Shown in pieces: positions 9,955 through 17,478 of a DNA stretch of 64,000 nucleotides (position 1 is the stretch's first letter; the number at the start of each line of letters is the position of its first letter). Made by a program: the position numbers and the translations under genes. This DNA comes from Candidatus Thiovulum stygium (GTDB lineage: Bacteria; Campylobacterota; Campylobacteria; Campylobacterales; Thiovulaceae), in contig CP091137.1 of the NCBI GenBank assembly GCA_021582295.1, forward strand, positions 1,010,001-1,074,000, read 5' to 3'. The notes beneath the pieces were generated by a model. It did no database searches. It worked only from the letters and a program-made list of their open reading frames with translations, and was not told the origin of the DNA.

Positions 9955-11325
9955 TTATAATAGCATTGTTTTTGCTAAACCTAAAAAAGAGAAAAATCCA
10001 AAAATATCAGTTGCAGTTGTCAATAAAACAGAACTACCAACTGCTGGATCAAATCCAAATTTTTTTAAACTTAATGGAATCACTGCTCCAAAGAAACCTG
10101 CGATAAATAAATTTATAATTAATGCTAAGCCTATAACGACTCCAAGCATTCCATCACCAAACCATAAATAAGCTATTAACCCAGTTAAACCAGAAAATAT
10201 AAATCCATTTGTTAAACCAATTCCAACTTCACGAAAGAGAACTCTCATTCCATCGCCTCGTCCAATTTCATCGAGTGCTAATTGACGAACAACAACTGTT
10301 ATTGCTTGAGTTCCTGCATTTCCACCCATTGAAGCAACGATAGGCATTAAAACAGCTAAAGATACAAGAGTTTGGAGAGTTGATTCAAACAGTCCTACAA
10401 CTGTTGAAGCTAAAAATGCTGTAAATAAGTTTATTAAAAGCCAAGAAGATCTAGTTTTTATAATTCCGAGAAATTTCTCTCCAGATTCAACATCATCATT
10501 TACACCAGCCATGTTATAAACTTGTTCAGTTGCAAGTTCAGAAATCATGTCGTAAGCATCATCACTCGTAATTCGTCCAATGATTCTACTATTTTCATCA
10601 AGAACAGGAACAACTTGTAAATTATAGTCTTCAAATAATCTACCAACTATTTTTATATGATCTGTTGCTTTTACAGATATACTTTGATACTCACCACTTT
10701 TTAAAATATTTACGAATATTTCATCTATATCAAACATTAAAAGATCATCAAGTCGCATAGAACCAAGTAGTTCCATATTGTTATTAACCACAAAGACTTG
10801 ATAAATTTCTTTTAATTTTTCACTTTTTTTAAGTTCCCTTAATTTCTTGATTGCATCTTGAACACTGTTATTTGTAAAAACAGATAAAAATTCAGTTTGC
10901 ATCCAAGCACCAGCTTGATCTTCTTTATATTGAAGAATTTTGTTAATTTCTTGTTTATTGCTGTCATCAATTAGAGATAAAACCTCTTCAACTTTATGTT
11001 CGCTAATAGATTCGATTTCTCTAACTAAATCTGAAGCATCATCAGATTCAAGATTATTTGTAGCTTCTGAAAGCTCTTGAGGTGTTAAATACTCGATAAC
11101 CTCATTCATTAATTTATCAGGAAGTTCAAGAATAATTTCGCCAATATAAGCAGTATCAAGATTTTCTATATATTTTAAAAATAGAGTTCTATCTTCTTGA
11201 TAAACCATTTTTAAAATATTTGCGATTTCACTTGGATGAAATTCATGTTCGTCTTTTTCTGTTTGAAAAAGCCAATTATCAAATTCCTCTTTTAGTTTTG
11301 TTAATTCAACTGTATCCATTGCCAT
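9955..11325 (-). CDS. mgtE: Magnesium transporter MgtE
   Basis: Dimeric Mg2+ channel of the inner membrane. The first ~140 residues form the superhelical MgtE-N domain, ~140-270 carry the paired CBS domains that sense cytosolic Mg2+, and the last ~180 residues contain five membrane helices, including the pore block ASMGGNAGTQAITVVVR. 456 residues, normal. Both Met1 and Met3 are possible starts; the first abuts the conserved leader described at 11326-11445. Expression is therefore likely controlled by that leader, which is shared with the sulfide oxidoreductase gene. Confidence 0.95.
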   Translation of the reverse strand: MAMDTVELTKLKEEFDNWLFQTEKDEHEFHPSEIANILKMVYQEDRTLFLKYIENLDTAYIGEIILELPDKLMNEVIEYLTPQELSEATNNLESDDASDLVREIESISEHKVEEVLSLIDDSNKQEINKILQYKEDQAGAWMQTEFLSVFTNNSVQDAIKKLRELKKSEKLKEIYQVFVVNNNMELLGSMRLDDLLMFDIDEIFVNILKSGEYQSISVKATDHIKIVGRLFEDYNLQVVPVLDENSRIIGRITSDDAYDMISELATEQVYNMAGVNDDVESGEKFLGIIKTRSSWLLINLFTAFLASTVVGLFESTLQTLVSLAVLMPIVASMGGNAGTQAITVVVRQLALDEIGRGDGMRVLFREVGIGLTNGFIFSGLTGLIAYLWFGDGMLGVVIGLALIINLFIAGFFGAVIPLSLKKFGFDPAVGSSVLLTTATDIFGFFSFLGLAKTMLL

Positions 11326-11445
11326 TCCGATCTATTTTTCTTAATAGTTGCTAATATAATTCACAATTACTAATTGCGAGTTTTAACTCGGGAGATCTCC
11401 CAAAGCTTTTAACATTATATTAAAAGCACTCTAATATAAATTTTT
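11326..11445 (-). promoter_or_regulatory. Conserved structured 5' leader, copy 1 (upstream of mgtE)
   Basis: About 115 nt immediately before the mgtE start is repeated almost unchanged at 50843-50960 and 52485-52605, each time directly before a start codon. In transcript order it has a GCTTTTAA/TTAAAAGC hairpin, the palindrome GGGAGATCTCCC (11390-11401), a CGAGTTAAAACTCG hairpin (11377-11390), a long A/U stem, then AAGAAAAATAGATCGG and the start codon. The first hairpin shows compensating differences between copies. I do not recognise a known riboswitch. Could also be a duplicated promoter/5'-UTR cassette. Confidence 0.7.
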
Positions 11446-11549
11446 ACACTTTAAAACTCAAATATTAAAAATTAATCATTAAAATATCTCAAATGATATC
11501 AAGTTTTTAAGTTTTCAAAAATTAGACTTTTAATGTCAAATAACTTTTT

Positions 11550-11555
11550 TATAAT
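11550..11555 (+). promoter_or_regulatory. Possible -10 box for the csm operon
   Basis: TATAAT in an A/T-rich stretch, 36 bp before a small ORF with an AAGGA ribosome binding site and about 205 bp before csm1. No clear -35 element. Confidence 0.35.
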
Positions 11556-11590
11556 TTTGCTTAGTTATTCGAGATAAAAAGGATAAATAG

Positions 11591-11744
11591 ATGAAAGTTC
11601 AAATTATAGAAGAATTAATGATTCTAATAGATAGACTTAACTTCTTAAATAACAATGAAATAAAATTTTTTTCAAGATGAGTTAAAAAAGAAACATGCTA
11701 ATATTTCAAAACACTATGAAATCAAAGATTCAAATAAAAAATAA
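11591..11744 (+). pseudogene. Small frameshifted ORF heading the csm operon
   Basis: An ATG behind AAGGA opens MKVQIIEELMILIDRLNFLN... and stops after 29 codons. Removing one T from the T7 tract at 11666-11672 restores a 50-residue frame that continues QDELKKKHANISKHYEI and stops at 11742-11744, 16 bp before csm1. The product would be small, charged and helical; I do not recognise it. The frameshift lies in a homopolymer, so it may be a real lesion, a slippage switch or an assembly error. Confidence 0.4.
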
Positions 11745-11760
11745 AAACTGAAAGTTATAA

Positions 11761-13746
11761 ATGTCTGAAAAAATAGAGCATATTTTTAATGCTGTAAAGC
11801 CTAATTTAAAAGAGAATAGAATCTCTGATGTTTTTATAAATCGGCAAAATTATACGATTAAATATATAGAAGATATTATTAATAATATCCAAAATGAAAC
11901 TGATACAAATGAAACTTTTGATGAAAATCATGCTATTTTTTATCATGGACTTATAAAAGGATCAGAATCTATCATTTCAAAATTCGATGATGATAATCTA
12001 GAATATATTTTTTCTAAAATTGGTGAAAATCCTATTTTAATTTCTGGAGATTTTTGGGGAATTCAATCATTTATTTTTGATGGATTATCTTTTAAAAAAG
12101 CTACAAAAGTTATTCGTTCAAAATCTGCTCTTGTTCAAATTATAAATTTTGTTATATCAAAGATAATAGAAGATAAATTTGATGGATATACAATTTTAAT
12201 TGGAGCTGGTAAATTTACAATTTTAGCAAAAAATAGTAATAGTTTTAGAGATAAACTAAAAGAAATTCAAATTCAATTGGATAACTATTTCTTCAAAAAC
12301 CATTTTGGACGAAGCGGTTACACTTTGTCAGCAGTTGAAACTGATATCAAAACTTTAATAAATGACAATAATAAACCTGAAACTATTAAAAGTTTATTTG
12401 ATAGATTAGCAACTGAAAATGAACTTGGAAAATATAAAAAATTCGATTTAAGTTCTCGAGACAATTTTTTAAATAATCCTTTGAAAGTAGAACATCAAGA
12501 AATTTGTGAAATTTGTCATTTGCGAATTGCTACAAAAGTTCTTAAAAACGAGAAAAAAGCTGGAGTAATTAAGCAAACTCAAATTTGCGAAATTTGTGAT
12601 TCATATATAGAACTTGGCACAAAACTAACAAACAGTGAATATATTAGAATATTTAAAAGTAATAAATCATCCAACGATTCTATCGAAATTTTAAATTTTG
12701 CTAATGAAAGTTATTTTATAGAGTTCTATCAGGATTTTAAAATTTTTGAAAAAAATATAAAAGAAACTGATTTAGGAGTTTTTAACATTCTTGAAAATTC
12801 TCCTCAGCATATAAATCGAAAACATCTTGAACAAATTCCAAAACTTCAATATTGGTCTTTAAGTTCAAGAATTCCTATGAAACATGATGAAAAACATGGT
12901 TTTAAAATTCCAAAAACTTTTGATGATATTTTAGATAATTCTTCAGGTTTAATGGCATTAAAAGCTGATGTTGATACAATGGGCGATACTTTTAGAGAAT
13001 TTCTTCAAGATGAACAAATTCCATTTAAAAAATTTATTCGATTATCTCGTGAAATGGATCTTTTCTTTTCTGATTATGTTTCTGACCTCATCAATAAAAA
13101 TGATGATTATAGAGAAAAAATATATGTAGTCTTTACTGGCGGTGATGATGTTTTTGTTCTTGGCGAATGGAAAACTGTTGTTCAATTTGCAAAAGATTTA
13201 AGAGAAAAATTCTATAAATTTTCAAATAATACTACAACTATTTCTATGGGTTTAGTTATGTTTAAATCTGGAACTTTAAAAGAGATTTCTGAATTAGTGG
13301 ATGAAGCTGAAAAAAGAGCTAAAGATGTTAAAGATTCAAAAGGTAATACTAGAAACGGAATTGATATTTTTGAGACTTCTATGAAATTTGATCAATTTAT
13401 TAACATTGAAAATAAATTAAAAGTTATTTTAGACCAAATTCATAATATAAAAGATAATGGATTGATTTCTAAAGATTCTTCAGCCTTTCTTTATAGATTA
13501 ATGTCATTTGCAAAAATGAGCCAACAAACTCAAGAATTTGTTAATAAAGCAACTAGTGATGAACCTCGTTTATATGAAAATTTTCTTTGGAAAAGTAAAT
13601 TAACTAATAGTTTTAGAAGAAATATTTCAAATAAACATGATGATATTCTTAAAAACTTAAGCGAATTAATTGGACAACATGGTAGTAAAATTATTCCTTC
13701 AATTATTATGTCAATTTATCGCAAACGAGATCAAAATCAAAAGTAA
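11761..13746 (+). CDS. csm1: CRISPR type III-A effector Cas10/Csm1
   Basis: Large subunit of the Csm interference complex, which on binding target RNA makes cyclic oligoadenylate messengers. Two palm domains are present; the second has the GGDD motif (TGGDDVFVL, residues 460-463), so cyclase activity is expected. A zinc ribbon between them has two CEIC motifs (about residues 248-278). The N-terminus is short and has no His-Asp pair, so the HD DNase domain of many Cas10 proteins appears missing and DNA cleavage is unlikely. 661 residues, shorter than HD-bearing Csm1. First large gene of csm1-2-3-4-5. Confidence 0.92.
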   Translation: MSEKIEHIFNAVKPNLKENRISDVFINRQNYTIKYIEDIINNIQNETDTNETFDENHAIFYHGLIKGSESIISKFDDDNLEYIFSKIGENPILISGDFWGIQSFIFDGLSFKKATKVIRSKSALVQIINFVISKIIEDKFDGYTILIGAGKFTILAKNSNSFRDKLKEIQIQLDNYFFKNHFGRSGYTLSAVETDIKTLINDNNKPETIKSLFDRLATENELGKYKKFDLSSRDNFLNNPLKVEHQEICEICHLRIATKVLKNEKKAGVIKQTQICEICDSYIELGTKLTNSEYIRIFKSNKSSNDSIEILNFANESYFIEFYQDFKIFEKNIKETDLGVFNILENSPQHINRKHLEQIPKLQYWSLSSRIPMKHDEKHGFKIPKTFDDILDNSSGLMALKADVDTMGDTFREFLQDEQIPFKKFIRLSREMDLFFSDYVSDLINKNDDYREKIYVVFTGGDDVFVLGEWKTVVQFAKDLREKFYKFSNNTTTISMGLVMFKSGTLKEISELVDEAEKRAKDVKDSKGNTRNGIDIFETSMKFDQFINIENKLKVILDQIHNIKDNGLISKDSSAFLYRLMSFAKMSQQTQEFVNKATSDEPRLYENFLWKSKLTNSFRRNISNKHDDILKNLSELIGQHGSKIIPSIIMSIYRKRDQNQK

Positions 13747-13906
13747 ATATAAATTTACTAATTTAATTAAAGGAGTTTATATTTTTGGTTCAATTTGGAA
13801 CTTTGTAATTTTAGAAAAATTGGTGTTAAATATCAATACACGGTATCTGAAAATTTTGATAGCACGAAATTAGCAGATTTAAAAGAGATTGTTAATATTA
13901 TAAAAT
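13747..13906 (+). other. csm1-csm2 gap with a possible coding relic
   Basis: The 180-bp gap is long for this operon. A frame running to a TAG at 13904-13906 would encode a polar helical tail (KYQYTVSENFDSTKLADL, then KEIVNIIK). Upstream it is closed by stops and would join ...IFGSIWNF only through a one-base shift. This may be the remnant of a small gene. No RNA structure stood out. The csm2 ribosome binding site (AGGAG) begins at about 13910. Confidence 0.25.
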
Positions 13907-13926
13907 AGTTAGGAGTTAAAAACATA

Positions 13927-14304
13927 ATGGCAGTTATACTAGATAAATTAAATTTAAAAAATAGCGAAAACCTCTCAAAACTTTTTGGAGAAGATGCTCA
14001 AGAAGTCGCAAAACAATTCAACGATGGAAACAGACCTGAAATTTCAACAACACAGTTTAGAAAATTTTATGAAAAAGTTTCAAGTTTGCTTGAAGAGGCT
14101 GAATCGTTAAATAATGATGAGTTTAAAACAATTATTGCTCCCCAATTTGTGATTTTGAAATCTAAATCAAATTATGCAAAAGAGCGAAAAGTTGCTTCAG
14201 AAAATGTTGTAAAACTTTTTTCAAATAAAATTTCTAATGTAGAAGAGCTTAAAAACTTTAAATTATTTATGGAATCAGTTATTGGTTATATGCCAAAAAA
14301 ATAG
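13927..14304 (+). CDS. csm2: CRISPR type III-A small subunit Csm2
   Basis: Small helical subunit (Cas11 role) of the Csm complex, 125 residues. The pattern STTQFRKFYEKVSSL followed by a block of helices (IIAPQFVILKSKSNYAKERK) matches the Csm2 family, where the first motif is diagnostic. An AGGAG site precedes the ATG. It lies between csm1 and csm3, the canonical place. Confidence 0.85.
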   Translation: MAVILDKLNLKNSENLSKLFGEDAQEVAKQFNDGNRPEISTTQFRKFYEKVSSLLEEAESLNNDEFKTIIAPQFVILKSKSNYAKERKVASENVVKLFSNKISNVEELKNFKLFMESVIGYMPKK

Positions 14305-14313
14305 GGAGAATAT

Positions 14314-15075
14314 ATGAGAATAGAAAAAATAGATTTTATTTTAGCTCTTGAAAGTGGGCTTCATATTGGTGCAAATGAAGATAGTATGAAAATCGGTGGA
14401 GTTGATTCACCTGTTCTTAAACGAGAAGTTTTTGTTAATGATAAAGGTGAAGTTTCAGCTGATGATAAAGCTAAAAAATTAAAAGAGCCTTATATTCCCG
14501 GATCGTCTATTAAAGGTAAAATGAGATCACTTTTAGAACAATATTTTGATGTTACAGATGGCGATCCTGCAAATCTTGATAGTCCTAAAGGTCGAGGCAC
14601 TTCTGAAAATCGTGAATTAGTTATTAAACTTTTTGGACAAATTGGTAATGCTACTAAATCTGTTGGAATCACTCGAGGTCTTTTTCGAGATGGCTATTTA
14701 ACTAACAAATATAGAAAACTTGCCTTTGAAAAACGAATTGAACTTTTTGAAGCAAAATATGAAAATGTTATTGATCGTAAAACTGGAACAACTAAAAATG
14801 GTGGTTTAAGACAAATTGAACGAGTTCCTTCTGGAATTGAATTTAATGTTAGTTTATCTGTTAGATATTTCGAAACTGAACAAGAAAAAGGTAAATTATT
14901 ATCTCTTTTAATTTTAGGTTTGAAATTACTTGAATTAGATGCTCTTGGTGGTAGTGGTTCTCGTGGATATGGTAAAGTTAAATTTAATGGTCTTGAAAAA
15001 ATTAATGTCAATGTTAATAAATCTACTGTTTTAACTGACATAGAAAGCCAACTTTCTAGTCTAAATTTAGCTTAA
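14314..15075 (+). CDS. csm3: CRISPR type III-A RAMP protein Csm3 (Cas7)
   Basis: Backbone subunit that polymerises along the crRNA and cuts bound target RNA at 6-nt intervals. The Cas7 core is clear: LHIGA near the start, GGVDSPVLKR with the likely catalytic Asp31, PYIPGSSIKGKMRSLLE, then the glycine-rich loop GGSGSRGYGKVKF near the C-terminus. 253 residues, normal. The catalytic Asp is retained, so RNA cleavage should work. Tight spacing to csm2 (9 bp) and csm4 (3 bp) indicates one transcript. Confidence 0.93.
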   Translation: MRIEKIDFILALESGLHIGANEDSMKIGGVDSPVLKREVFVNDKGEVSADDKAKKLKEPYIPGSSIKGKMRSLLEQYFDVTDGDPANLDSPKGRGTSENRELVIKLFGQIGNATKSVGITRGLFRDGYLTNKYRKLAFEKRIELFEAKYENVIDRKTGTTKNGGLRQIERVPSGIEFNVSLSVRYFETEQEKGKLLSLLILGLKLLELDALGGSGSRGYGKVKFNGLEKINVNVNKSTVLTDIESQLSSLNLA

Positions 15076-15078
15076 TAA

Positions 15079-15936
15079 ATGAATTTAATAAAATTTAAAA
15101 TTTTTCCAAAATCGCCTTTTGCAAGTCAGCCAAAGGGCGACATGATTTTTGGAATGTTTGCTAAATTTTTATTTGAAGTAAAAAAAGATACAAAATTAAA
15201 TAATTATTTAAATAATCCAAATATTATTTTTTCAGATTTTTTACCTACTGATTATTTACCAAAACCTGCTTTACCTCCAAAAATATTTGAAGTTGATGAA
15301 GATAGCAAAAATAAAAAAGATTTTAAAAATAAAAATTTCTTAAAACTTAACAATATTTCTAATATATTAAATAAAGATAGCTTTGAATATGTTGGGTTTT
15401 TAATTAAAGATCAATTTTCTCAAGTTCAAATTTCTCGTTCTAGTGGTGTTCATGAAAATGGTCAAATGTTTTCAGTTTCTACATCTAGTTATATAAAAAA
15501 TTTAGAATTATATGTAGCTTTTAATGAAAATGATTTTACTGAAACAGAAATTTCAGATTATTTAAAGATAATTGGTATATTTGGATTTGGTAGCAAAAGT
15601 TCTAGTGGATTTGGACAATTTGATATTGAATTAGTAAAAACTGATATTACAAATTGGAGAATTTTCGGAAAATCTATAAATAATGGTATAAATGAGCAAC
15701 AGCCATCTTTTTTACAAGGTGTAACTATTGGTTTAGAGATTAAATTAAATAGTAATATTATATCTTCTATAAATAATCAAACTGGGTTTTTAACACTTTC
15801 ACCATCAATTCCAAATAATGGTGATGAGGTTTTTTATAATTTATATACTAAATTTGGAAAATATGGTTCAAATAGAAATCAGTTTTATAAACAACACTCT
15901 TTAATGGCAGATAGTGGTGCCGTATATCTAAAATAG
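15079..15936 (+). CDS. csm4: CRISPR type III-A RAMP protein Csm4 (Cas5)
   Basis: Cas5-type subunit that caps the 5' handle of the crRNA and contacts Csm1. It has the family start IKFKIFPKSPFASQPKGDMIFG, seen here as PKSPFASQPKGD, and the internal glycine-rich loop GFGSKSSSGFGQF near residue 175. 285 residues, normal. The position after csm3 and before csm5 is standard. A GATGAGGT octamer at 15823 reads Asp-Glu-Val. Confidence 0.88.
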   Translation: MNLIKFKIFPKSPFASQPKGDMIFGMFAKFLFEVKKDTKLNNYLNNPNIIFSDFLPTDYLPKPALPPKIFEVDEDSKNKKDFKNKNFLKLNNISNILNKDSFEYVGFLIKDQFSQVQISRSSGVHENGQMFSVSTSSYIKNLELYVAFNENDFTETEISDYLKIIGIFGFGSKSSSGFGQFDIELVKTDITNWRIFGKSINNGINEQQPSFLQGVTIGLEIKLNSNIISSINNQTGFLTLSPSIPNNGDEVFYNLYTKFGKYGSNRNQFYKQHSLMADSGAVYLK

Positions 15937-15953
15937 ATCATTATCGCTAAATA

Positions 15954-15996
15954 GTTAAAAGGCTCTAATATATTTTTGATTTTTGGAGCTTTTAAC
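15954..15996 (+). terminator. Hairpin between csm4 and csm5
   Basis: GTTAAAAGGCTC at 15954-15965 pairs with GAGCTTTTAAC at 15986-15996 (11 bp with one bulge, 20-nt loop). It lies in the only sizeable gap downstream of csm2 and may attenuate or process the message before csm5. Confidence 0.4.
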
Positions 15997-16026
15997 GAAA
16001 TTATAAGTTTTTATAAAGGAAAATAT

Positions 16027-17220
16027 ATGGCTATAAAAAAAGATATTCCGTCAGTGCCAACTGATTCTAATAATTCAAATAGTAAAAATATCGTAGGTGA
16101 TGTCAAAAAGGTTTCGTCTCAAATTCAAGAAACCAAAAAAGAACCTCATCAATCTCAACCAAATAGTGCAATTGAAAATAATCTTACTCTTGGTAAATGG
16201 AAAAATATAACTGTTAGAGCAACGACTCTTTCGCCAGTTCATGTTGGCAATGGCGATGTTTTTGAACCAACTAATTTTATTATTGATCAAAATATACTTT
16301 ATCATTTTGATGAAGCTCTTTTAATTAAAAATTTGCCCTTAACTTCAATAGCTGGTTTTACAAATAGTGCTGAAAGAGGTTTTATGGCTTTACATCAATT
16401 TATTAAAACAAATAAAGAAATTGCCAAAAAAGTATCTTTTGAACAAGTAAAAGTAAAAATTGGTCTTGCAAATGGCTATGAAAAGAAACTTGAAAATCCG
16501 AAAGCAAAGTTTTATATTAATAAAACTTCTAAAAATGGCAATAAACAGGCTTATATTCCAGGAAGTTCTCTTAAAGGTGCAATTGCAACAGCATATATGG
16601 AATTTTTGTTTGAAAGAGATTTTAAATTAAATAAAGCAGATTTTTTAAAAGTCGAGAATCTTTTTGATATTAGATCTGAACAAATTTTTAAAGATTTTAA
16701 AGTTGGTGATAGTAGAGTTATAAAATCTAGTTCAACAATTGGTTATGCTGTAAATCGAGCCAGAAAACGAGAAAATGGTATTTGCGAACCAAATACTTTA
16801 TCAAATATCGTTGAAACGATAGATTCTGAATCAATTTTCGAAATAGATATTCATTATCGCGAAAACAAATATATTAATTTACAAAATATTTTAGCCTCTT
16901 TGACAAGACATTATTTACCAATTTTGGCTTCGACTCAAAACGAATTTAAAACTTGTTCAATTACTCTTATGCAAAATATAGCAAAATATACAATTGCCAA
17001 GTTAAAACCTAATCAATTTTTAATTCGTGTTGGAAAATATTCTGGTGCTAGAGCTATTACAGTTAAAGGTGTTAGAAACATAAAAGTTAAAACGGGCGAA
17101 AGAACATCTGAAAATCTTCCAGAAGAAACAACATCTTGGCTGTTTGCAAATAATACAAGCGATATAAAAGAGATTGAACCTTTTGGTTGGGTTTTACTTG
17201 AGGTAATTTCAAACTCTTAA
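16027..17220 (+). CDS. csm5: CRISPR type III-A RAMP protein Csm5
   Basis: Cas7-like subunit at the 3' end of the Csm complex, involved in crRNA 3' trimming. Motifs include TTLSPVHVGNGDVFEP near the start of the conserved part, AYIPGSSLKGAIATAYMEF, and the C-terminal FLIRVGKYSGARAI. The ATG at 16027 with the AAAGGA site before it is preferred over an in-frame TTG 51 bases upstream. 397 residues. A low-complexity Ser/Asn/Gln-rich stretch of ~45 residues precedes the family domain, which is unusual. Last gene of the operon. Confidence 0.9.
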   Translation: MAIKKDIPSVPTDSNNSNSKNIVGDVKKVSSQIQETKKEPHQSQPNSAIENNLTLGKWKNITVRATTLSPVHVGNGDVFEPTNFIIDQNILYHFDEALLIKNLPLTSIAGFTNSAERGFMALHQFIKTNKEIAKKVSFEQVKVKIGLANGYEKKLENPKAKFYINKTSKNGNKQAYIPGSSLKGAIATAYMEFLFERDFKLNKADFLKVENLFDIRSEQIFKDFKVGDSRVIKSSSTIGYAVNRARKRENGICEPNTLSNIVETIDSESIFEIDIHYRENKYINLQNILASLTRHYLPILASTQNEFKTCSITLMQNIAKYTIAKLKPNQFLIRVGKYSGARAITVKGVRNIKVKTGERTSENLPEETTSWLFANNTSDIKEIEPFGWVLLEVISNS

Positions 17221-17228
17221 TTACATTT

Positions 17229-17276
17229 AATTTCACTTGGAGAAGCTTTAATCAAAAAACAGTTCCAAGTGAAATT
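17229..17276. terminator. Inverted repeat between csm5 and the convergent carB side
   Basis: A perfect 13-bp stem (17229-17241 AATTTCACTTGGA with 17264-17276) with a 22-nt loop lies just after csm5 and just beyond the end of the AIM24 pseudogene on the other strand. It probably terminates transcription from both sides. Confidence 0.55.
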
Positions 17277-17281
17277 ATAAT

Positions 17282-17469
17282 TTAATTTGATTTATTAGTA
17301 ACTAAAGTATTAAACCATTTTAAAAAATCGTTTGGATTTCTAGTTTGGATAAAAACTTTACCTCGACCTTTGAAACAATTGCTCCAGATTCAGCTTTAAT
17401 AATTTCGCCTTTTTCTAATTCAATTTGTAACATTGCAAATGCACCTTGGTGAGAAATTAAACTTCTCAT
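17282..17469 (-). pseudogene. AIM24-family gene with internal deletion
   Basis: On the minus strand an ATG at 17469 opens MRSLISHQGAFAMLQIEL and KAESGAIVS, which looks like the start of the AIM24/TIGR00266 family. In the next frame the DNA encodes GRGKVFIQTRNPNDFLKWF up to a TAA at 17282-17284, which looks like that family's end. The middle (well over 100 residues) is missing and the halves are out of frame. It follows carB by 9 bp. The deletion sits beside the end of the csm operon and may mark its integration edge. Confidence 0.65.
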
Positions 17470-17478
17470 ATATGTATT

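Noticed and set aside
13670-13873. 67-codon frame overlapping the csm1 end
   Set aside because: It starts inside csm1 in another frame, has no binding site and no conserved look; the gap is better described as a possible relic.
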